DNA of 10,202 nt from Methylotenera sp. Lineage in GTDB: Bacteria > Pseudomonadota > Gammaproteobacteria > Burkholderiales > Methylophilaceae. Under the pieces are notes generated by a model that was not told the DNA's origin, did not search any database, and saw nothing but the letters and a program-made list of their open reading frames with translations. Both the position numbers and the translations under genes were made by a program. Position 1 is the stretch's first letter. Every line of letters begins with the position of its first letter. Shown here one piece after another: positions 6,205 through 10,202 of this stretch. The stretch spans positions 1 through 10,202 of the forward strand of contig JAIYEJ010000033.1 in the NCBI GenBank assembly GCA_027487055.1, written 5' to 3'.

Positions 6205-7812
6205 TTAATGTCTAAAATGGCGAATACCAGTCACTACCATAGCCAAACCACGCTCATCTGCGGCAGCAATCACTTCCTCATCGCGCATGCTACCGCCTGG
6301 GTGGATTACACAACTCGCCCCTGCATCGGCTAATACATCTACACCATCGCGGAACGGGAAAAACGCATCAGAAGCGACCACAGAATTTTGTAATTTTAGG
6401 TCAGCATTTTGCGCTTTAATCACAGCGATTTTGGTACTGTCGACGCGGCTCATTTGGCCTGCGCCCACGCCTAAGGTCATACCATCGCCACAGAACACAA
6501 TGGCATTAGATTTCACGTATTTCGCAACGTTCCAAGCAAATAGCAAATCCGCCATTTGACTTGGTGTTGGTTGTTTTTTGGTGACCACTTTAATGACAGT
6601 CATTTGCAAATCATGGTTGTCTGCACTTTGTATCAAAATGCCTGAGCCAATGCGTTTGCTATCCATAGCATTGCGACCTTGTTCCCATGGCGAATTGCCG
6701 CCTTTAGGCAAGGCAATTTTGAGTACACGCACATTAGCTTTAGCAGTAAATATCGCCAAAGCTTCTGGCGAGAAATCAGGCGCTATCAACACTTCCACAA
6801 ATTGTTTTGAAACCGCTTCTGCCGCCACGCCATCCAAGGTGCAGTTGAAAGCGATGATGCCGCCGAATGCGCTTGTTGGGTCGGTTTTAAATGCTTTACT
6901 ATAAGCTTCTAACGCGTTAGCGCCCAAAGCCACACCACATGGGTTGGCGTGTTTCACAATTACACAAGCATTGCCTGTAAACGATTTAACGGCTTCCCAA
7001 GCGGCATCGGCATCAGCGATGTTGTTATAACTTAATTCTTTGCCTTGTAATTGTTGTGCCGTGGCAAGACTTCCTTCAGCAGGGTGTAAATCACGGTAAA
7101 AAGCCGCTTGTTGATGGCTGTTTTCGCCATAACGTAAATCTTGCATTTTGACAAAACTGCTGTTCATTTGCGCTGGGAACTGGCTCACCACAAGTTTGCC
7201 CGCAGACTCAGTCGCATCATAGTCAATTGCAGATAAATAATTGCTAATCGCGCTATCGTATTGCGCAATACGATTAAACGCGGCGACTGATAACTTAAAT
7301 CGCGTTGCCTTGGAAGCCTTACAGCTATTGGCTTGCAGCTCGGTTAAAAAGGCCTCGTACTGATTTGCATCGGTAAGCACGGCAACATCTTGCCAGTTTT
7401 TGGCGGCAGAGCGCACCATGGCTGGGCCACCAATATCGATGTTTTCAATAGCGTCTTCTAGGGTGCAATCGGCTTTTGCAACGGTAGCTTCAAATGGATA
7501 TAAATTGACGATTAATAAGTCAATATTTTCAATGCCGTGGGATTGCATGGCGGCGACGTGCTCTGGTAAATCGCGACGACCAAGCAGACCACCGTGCACT
7601 TTTGGATGCAGTGTTTTTACGCGGCCATCCAGCATTTCAGGAAAGCCCGTGAAGTCGCTGACTTCTTTAACGGTGATGTTGTTTTCGCGAAAGAGTTTGG
7701 CGGTACCGCCAGTTGAGAGGATTTCTACACCCAGTTTAATTAAGGCATTTGCAAGTTCGATAATGCCCGTTTTGTCCGAAACACTAATGAGTGCACGTTT
7801 GATTGTCGCCAT
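6205..7812 (-). CDS. purH: Bifunctional AICAR transformylase / IMP cyclohydrolase
   Basis: PurH carries out the last two steps of IMP synthesis: formylation of AICAR with 10-formyl-tetrahydrofolate, then ring closure. The 535-residue length is standard. The N-terminal MGS-like cyclohydrolase domain shows ALISVSDKTGI, STGGTAKLF (33-41), TGFPEMLDGRVKTLHPKVHG (55-74) and IGGPAMVRSAAKN. The transformylase domain shows LRYGENSHQQAAFYR (226-240), IVKHANPCG with catalytic K287 and H288, TSAFGGIIAFN, QMSRVDSTKIA and the C-terminal GGSMRDEEVIAAAD and TGIRHFRH. Both active sites look complete. The ATG at 7812 gives the normal N-terminus, but no Shine-Dalgarno is seen; the leader is pyrimidine-rich in the mRNA (see 7827-7862). 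It lies 62 bases after fis and 18 before purD, so purH and purD are very probably co-transcribed. No PurR-type palindrome was seen upstream. Confidence 0.97.
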   Translation of the reverse strand: MATIKRALISVSDKTGIIELANALIKLGVEILSTGGTAKLFRENNITVKEVSDFTGFPEMLDGRVKTLHPKVHGGLLGRRDLPEHVAAMQSHGIENIDLLIVNLYPFEATVAKADCTLEDAIENIDIGGPAMVRSAAKNWQDVAVLTDANQYEAFLTELQANSCKASKATRFKLSVAAFNRIAQYDSAISNYLSAIDYDATESAGKLVVSQFPAQMNSSFVKMQDLRYGENSHQQAAFYRDLHPAEGSLATAQQLQGKELSYNNIADADAAWEAVKSFTGNACVIVKHANPCGVALGANALEAYSKAFKTDPTSAFGGIIAFNCTLDGVAAEAVSKQFVEVLIAPDFSPEALAIFTAKANVRVLKIALPKGGNSPWEQGRNAMDSKRIGSGILIQSADNHDLQMTVIKVVTKKQPTPSQMADLLFAWNVAKYVKSNAIVFCGDGMTLGVGAGQMSRVDSTKIAVIKAQNADLKLQNSVVASDAFFPFRDGVDVLADAGASCVIHPGGSMRDEEVIAAADERGLAMVVTGIRHFRH

Positions 7813-7826
7813 GTTTAAAGTTTTTT

Positions 7827-7862
7827 AAGAAAAAATTGTAGAAAAATCGTAAGAAAAAATAT
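7827..7862. repeat. Three A-tract repeats at 12-base spacing in the fis-purH gap
   Basis: Three imperfect 12-base units follow one another: AAGAAAAAATTG (7827-7838), TAGAAAAATCGT (7839-7850) and AAGAAAAAATAT (7851-7862). The single G of each is at 7829, 7841 and 7853, exactly 12 apart. Repeated A-tracts near the helical repeat can bend DNA; in the purH mRNA the same stretch reads as U-rich with C interruptions. Function is unknown. Confidence 0.6.
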
Positions 7863-7874
7863 AATAAAAGTGAA

Positions 7875-8111
7875 TTATTGTAAATTATATAGCGCCATTT
7901 TTTTGCGCAAGGTATTGCGATTTAAACCGAGTATTTCTGCAGCTTTACTTTGATTGCCACCCACAGAATGCAAGATATATTCAATCATTGGTTTTTCAAC
8001 ACAACCCAGCACCATCTCGTAAATTGGATGTGGCGGTTGACCATCTAAATGGCTAAAGTACTCGTCTAGCGAATCTTTAACTGCATCAGAAAGTTTGCAA
8101 ATATTGGTCAT
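7875..8111 (-). CDS. fis: Fis-family nucleoid protein and transcription regulator
   Basis: Fis is a small dimeric DNA-bending protein that organises the nucleoid and activates stable-RNA and other promoters during fast growth. From the ATG at 8111 the product has 78 residues, the size usual in betaproteobacteria and shorter than E. coli Fis (98). The C-terminal helix-turn-helix is clear: VGGNQSKAAEILGLNRNTLRKKM at about residues 51-73 (given here by its key parts GNQSKAAEILG and NRNTLRKK). The upstream part has the dimerisation helices including MIEYILHS. A longer frame starting at 8177 overlaps dusB and adds 22 basic residues without family resemblance. The chosen start follows the dusB stop by 7 bases with only a weak AAG-type ribosome site, so coupling to dusB is likely. 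The dusB-fis pairing is widely conserved in proteobacteria. Confidence 0.93.
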   Translation of the reverse strand: MTNICKLSDAVKDSLDEYFSHLDGQPPHPIYEMVLGCVEKPMIEYILHSVGGNQSKAAEILGLNRNTLRKKMALYNLQ

Positions 8112-8118
8112 ATGCTTA

Positions 8119-9162
8119 TTATGCGGCAAGCGCTGCAGGCGCAATATTTTCTGGCGTTTCAAGGTCGTCATCAGCATAAACGAGACGTTCGTTTTTATGC
8201 TTCAACTCTGCAAAAAAATCGTTAATGGCTGCTTGCTGTAATTCAATCGAGTCTAACGTATTCATATTGTGACGAAAAGCGGCAGAACCCGCCAAACCCT
8301 TGGTGTACCAAGAAATATGCTTACGCGCGACGCGCATGCCAGCAATATCACCATAAAACCCATACAAATCGTTAATATGTTCTAGCATGACGATGTGAAT
8401 TTCTTCCACCGTGGGCGGCAGCAAATGCGTGCCGGTTGAAAGGTAATGCTCAATCTCACGAAAAATCCATGGTCTACCTTGGGCGGCGCGACCTATCATC
8501 ACCGCGTCTGCGCCGGTGTAATCAAGTACATACTTGGCTTTTTCTGGCGTGGTGATGTCGCCATTTGCAATAAGTGGAATGTTAATCGCTTGTTTTACTG
8601 CCGCAATCGTATCGTATTCTGCGTCACCTAAATAGGCGCAAGCGCGGGTGCGACCATGCATTGCAAGAGCTTGCACGCCAATGTCTTCGGCCATTTTTGC
8701 TACAGTAACTGCATTGCGGTTATTTTTATCCCAACCCGTGCGAATTTTTAAAGTGACAGGCACATCAACTGCTGCAACAACGGCTTTTAAAATTTGACTC
8801 ACAAGCGGTTCGTCTTTTAAAAGTGCGCTACCAGCCATCACATTACAGATTTTTTTTGCTGGGCAACCCATGTTAATGTCAATAATTTGCGCGCCATTAT
8901 CCACATTGTATTTTGCGGCTTCAGCCATCATTTTTGGGTCGGCACCAGCAATTTGTACGGAAATAGGGTCTACTTCACCTTCGTGATTAGCACGGCGGCG
9001 GGTTTTTTCAGAGCCATAAAGCAAAGAGTTCGACGTGACCATTTCAGACACAGCAAGGCCCGCGCCCATTTTTTTGCAAAGCTGACGGAAAGGTCTATCT
9101 GTGACGCCAGCCATAGGGGCAACAACGAGATTATTTTTTAAAATATGCTTGCCAATTTGCAT
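8119..9162 (-). CDS. dusB: tRNA-dihydrouridine synthase B
   Basis: DusB is an FMN enzyme that reduces specific uridines in tRNA to dihydrouridine using NADPH. The TIM-barrel signatures are APMAGVTDRPFRQLC (15-29), VQIAGADPKMMAEAA, DINMGCPAKKI with catalytic C100, VTLKIRTGW with K139, MHGRTRACAYLG, IPLIANGDI, TGADAVMIGRAAQGRPWIFRE (given by the core MIGRAAQGRPWIF) and the helical-domain RVARKHISWY. With the ATG at 9162 the C100 and K139 positions coincide with E. coli DusB numbering, which supports this start over a TTG at 9171. The 347 residues exceed E. coli DusB (321) by an acidic, Ala-rich C-terminal tail of about 25 residues. No Shine-Dalgarno is evident. The gene stops 7 bases before fis and begins 91 bases after the TetR-family gene on the same strand. 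Confidence 0.95.
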   Translation of the reverse strand: MQIGKHILKNNLVVAPMAGVTDRPFRQLCKKMGAGLAVSEMVTSNSLLYGSEKTRRRANHEGEVDPISVQIAGADPKMMAEAAKYNVDNGAQIIDINMGCPAKKICNVMAGSALLKDEPLVSQILKAVVAAVDVPVTLKIRTGWDKNNRNAVTVAKMAEDIGVQALAMHGRTRACAYLGDAEYDTIAAVKQAINIPLIANGDITTPEKAKYVLDYTGADAVMIGRAAQGRPWIFREIEHYLSTGTHLLPPTVEEIHIVMLEHINDLYGFYGDIAGMRVARKHISWYTKGLAGSAAFRHNMNTLDSIELQQAAINDFFAELKHKNERLVYADDDLETPENIAPAALAA

Positions 9163-9175
9163 GTATAACAATAAA

Positions 9176-9196
9176 AACCATATAGCTATAAAGGTT
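9176..9196. repeat. Palindrome upstream of dusB
   Basis: TATAGCTATA (9181-9190) is a perfect 10-base palindrome. It is flanked by AACC (9176-9179) and GGTT (9193-9196), which can extend the symmetry with one or two unpaired A. It overlaps the candidate -10 box and transcription start of dusB, so it could be an operator or form a small hairpin at the message 5' end. Purely sequence-based. Confidence 0.35.
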
Positions 9197-9213
9197 GCTT
9201 ATTTTATACGCAA
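9185..9213 (-). promoter_or_regulatory. Possible promoter for dusB-fis
   Basis: On the minus strand TTGCGT (9208-9213, 3 of 6 consensus bases) and TATAGC (9185-9190, 4 of 6) are separated by 17 bases. Transcription would start near 9178, about 16 bases before the dusB ATG. The match is weak, and transcription from the TetR-family gene could also read through because no terminator is visible between them. Confidence 0.3.
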
Positions 9214-9253
9214 TTGAGGCGAGATGAAACCTTAATTTTAGGTAATTTTATAC

Positions 9254-9892
9254 TTATTTTAGCGAAGTTCTGCGGAGTTTAATGTGCGTTTGAATCAAGC
9301 TATGCGCTCGATTTCTAAATAAGCTTCCATCGGCATCTTTTACCCACATGTGCAGCAATCCAGAAAAGAATAAGTGGGTATCCATTGCAAGTTCTTTTGG
9401 CGACAAGTTAGAGTGTGCTATGCCTAGTTTTTGAGACCTTTCATAAGCGCTCTCATACTTCTCTACGATGCCGCTGCAATTGTTTAGAATCTCTTGTAAT
9501 ACGTCTGCAAACTCATCGACATATTCGCATTTAGACATCATTACTTCATAGGTTTGTCTGGTGGCAAGGTCTAGGTCTAATTCCTTAATGGTATCAAGTA
9601 GCGATTTTTCAATACGACTTAACGGGTCTGAATCAACGGTTAATGATTGCTCTGACAATAAAGTATCGTCCATGCGGTCGATAAGCGGCAAAAATACTTG
9701 TTCACGCATGGCATAAAACAATTCAGCTTTATTTTTAAAATGCCAATAAACTGCACCACGCGTTACCCCAGCGTGCGATGCTATTTGCTCTAAACTTGTG
9801 CGGCTGACGCCTTTAAGCAAAAAAACCTCCCGCGCAGCATGAATGAGGCGTTGGCGAGTAATCGCTGCATCTTCTTTGGTTTTACGAACCAT
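9254..9892 (-). CDS. TetR/AcrR-family repressor of the adjacent RND efflux pump
   Basis: This is a dimeric ligand-responsive repressor, expected to control the divergent efflux genes and perhaps itself. The N-terminus MVRKTKEDAAITRQRLIHAA strongly resembles AcrR (MARKTKQEAQETR), which fixes the ATG at 9892. The TetR helix-turn-helix spans about residues 31-59 with TSLEQIASHAGVTRGAVYWH and the following HFKNKAELF. The C-terminal ligand domain has MMSKCEYVDEF and LFFSGLLHMWV, as in AcrR/TtgR/MtrR-type proteins. The 212-residue length is normal. An AcrR-like operator and a lipoprotein adaptor gene lie upstream in the divergent direction. No Shine-Dalgarno is seen, and the best promoter would give an almost leaderless transcript. 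AcrR, MtrR and TtgR orthology cannot be separated by eye, so no symbol is assigned. Confidence 0.93.
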   Translation of the reverse strand: MVRKTKEDAAITRQRLIHAAREVFLLKGVSRTSLEQIASHAGVTRGAVYWHFKNKAELFYAMREQVFLPLIDRMDDTLLSEQSLTVDSDPLSRIEKSLLDTIKELDLDLATRQTYEVMMSKCEYVDEFADVLQEILNNCSGIVEKYESAYERSQKLGIAHSNLSPKELAMDTHLFFSGLLHMWVKDADGSLFRNRAHSLIQTHIKLRRTSLK

Positions 9893-9900
9893 ATTCTACA

Positions 9901-9930
9901 ATCATATTTAATCTATAAAATTTTTGTTAA
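9901..9930 (-). promoter_or_regulatory. Probable promoter of the TetR/AcrR-family gene
   Basis: On the minus strand TTAACA (9925-9930, 5 of 6 consensus bases) and TATGAT (9901-9906, 5 of 6) are 18 bases apart. Only 8 bases separate the -10 box from the ATG at 9892, so the transcript would start at or just before the start codon. The AcrR-like operator begins 8 bases upstream of the -35 box, which leaves autoregulation possible. Confidence 0.45.
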
Positions 9931-9935
9931 ATTGG

Positions 9936-9963
9936 TTTACATACATTCATGTTTGTATATAAT
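9936..9963 (+). promoter_or_regulatory. Promoter of the RND efflux operon
   Basis: TTTACA (9936-9941, 5 of 6 consensus bases) and a perfect TATAAT (9958-9963) are separated by 16 bases. The start point would be near 9970, giving a leader of about 50 bases before the ATG at 10020. The operator at 9938-9961 fills the space between and overlaps both boxes, so bound repressor would exclude RNA polymerase. Confidence 0.65.
9938..9961. promoter_or_regulatory. AcrR-like operator
   Basis: The 24-base site has arms TACATACA (9938-9945) and TGTATATA (9954-9961), which match as inverted repeats at 7 of 8 positions, around a centre TTCATGTT. The E. coli acrAB operator has arms TACATACA and TGTATGTA with the same total length, so the resemblance is close. 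Position across the pump promoter supports repression by the neighbouring TetR/AcrR-type protein. Confidence 0.7.
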
Positions 9964-9965
9964 AA

Positions 9966-9985
9966 TACATTCAACCGTGTATGTA
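9966..9985. promoter_or_regulatory. Possible second, weaker operator half-site pair
   Basis: TACAT (9966-9970) and ATGTA (9981-9985) are inverted with 7 of 10 symmetric positions matching overall. The sequence ATACATTCA occurs at 9941-9949 and again at 9965-9973, exactly 24 bases apart. This copy sits over the predicted transcription start, so it could be an auxiliary repressor site. Confidence 0.4.
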
Positions 9986-10019
9986 AGCAAGCATTCTACA
10001 TTTTAAAATAGAGGTTCTC

Positions 10020-10202
10020 ATGCTGTCGATGCAAATCATTCAACGTTTCTATACTTACTTGATGTTTGGTGTGCTTGCGCTATTGTTAATGTCTTGTGGA
10101 CAGAAAGAGACAGCAACGCAAGCGGGTTCGCCAATACCTGCCATGCCTGTAAGTGTAATTGCTGTTGAGCCCACATCCGTGCCTATTCAAACAGAAGTGG
10201 TA
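10020..10202 (+). CDS. RND efflux periplasmic adaptor (membrane fusion) lipoprotein, 5' part; cut by the window end
   Basis: Adaptors of the AcrA/MexA type link an inner-membrane RND pump to an outer-membrane channel. The first 61 residues are visible. A signal peptide with a hydrophobic stretch YLMFGVLALLLMSC ends in the lipobox LMSC, making C26 the lipidated Cys. After a Q/T/A-rich linker comes MPVSVIAVEPTSVPIQTEVV (42-61), the usual opening beta strand of the family. GAGG at 10011-10014 is five bases from the ATG at 10020; an in-frame ATG at 10029 is a less likely start. The divergent AcrR-like regulator and its operator support the assignment. The pump subunit should follow outside the window; none of it is visible, so drug range is unknown. 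Confidence 0.85.
   Translation, partial: MLSMQIIQRFYTYLMFGVLALLLMSCGQKETATQAGSPIPAMPVSVIAVEPTSVPIQTEVV

Noticed and set aside
7400..7828. 142-codon plus-strand frame opposite purH, and similar long frames opposite the permease (1342-1731) and purH (6578-6904)
   Set aside because: They lie antisense to well-supported genes and their compositions are what reverse-strand shadows of those genes produce; no ribosome site or motif was seen.
8112..8177. Longer N-terminus for Fis, adding 22 residues from an ATG at 8177
   Set aside because: It overlaps the dusB 3' end by 59 bases, is basic and unlike Fis proteins, while the ATG at 8111 gives the expected betaproteobacterial Fis length.
9163..9171. 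TTG start for DusB three codons upstream
   Set aside because: The ATG at 9162 places C100 and K139 exactly as in E. coli DusB, and neither start has a better ribosome site.
1..10202. A novel defence, mobile or biosynthetic system
   Set aside because: Every substantial open frame is accounted for by a known housekeeping, transport or regulatory family; no insertion sequence, CRISPR array, tRNA or unexplained gene cluster was seen.

Overview
The window is an AT-rich piece of bacterial chromosome with ordinary housekeeping gene content. The gene order dusB-fis-purH, the short Fis protein, the small c551/c552-type cytochrome and the AT-rich codon use suggest a betaproteobacterium, possibly of the Methylophilaceae/Nitrosomonadales type. 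That placement is an inference from gene content and was not tested by a search.

Layout. Bases 1-519 (+) hold the 3' part of a D-hexose-6-phosphate mutarotase gene whose start lies before the window. Bases 520-807 are non-coding and carry an inverted repeat, a likely promoter and a hairpin next to a strong ribosome binding site. Bases 808-1116 (+) encode a secreted small c-type cytochrome, ending in a bidirectional terminator at 1151-1179. From 9892 back to 1206 every gene lies on the minus strand. In transcription order these are a TetR/AcrR-type regulator, dusB, fis, purH, purD, hemF, an M18 aminopeptidase and an APC-family amino acid permease. Gaps from dusB to the aminopeptidase are short (7, 62, 18, 0 and 3 bases), so this stretch is probably one or two operons. 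At the right edge (10020 onward, +) begins the lipoprotein adaptor subunit of an RND efflux pump, divergent from the TetR/AcrR gene.

Functions. purH and purD supply IMP synthesis. hemF makes protoporphyrinogen IX for haem, which cytochromes such as the one at 808 need. dusB modifies tRNA and fis encodes a nucleoid protein; dusB and fis are commonly paired in proteobacteria. The right end is a textbook AcrR-type efflux locus: a repressor gene, a divergent adaptor gene, and an operator placed between the -35 and -10 boxes of the pump promoter.

I saw no novel system, mobile element, CRISPR array or RNA gene. The most unusual details are an uninterrupted run of 16 A (coding strand) inside purD that encodes five lysines, the zero-gap in-frame junction of purD and hemF with a TTG start, three A-tracts at exact 12-base spacing in the purH leader, and a TetR/AcrR-type promoter that would give a nearly leaderless message.
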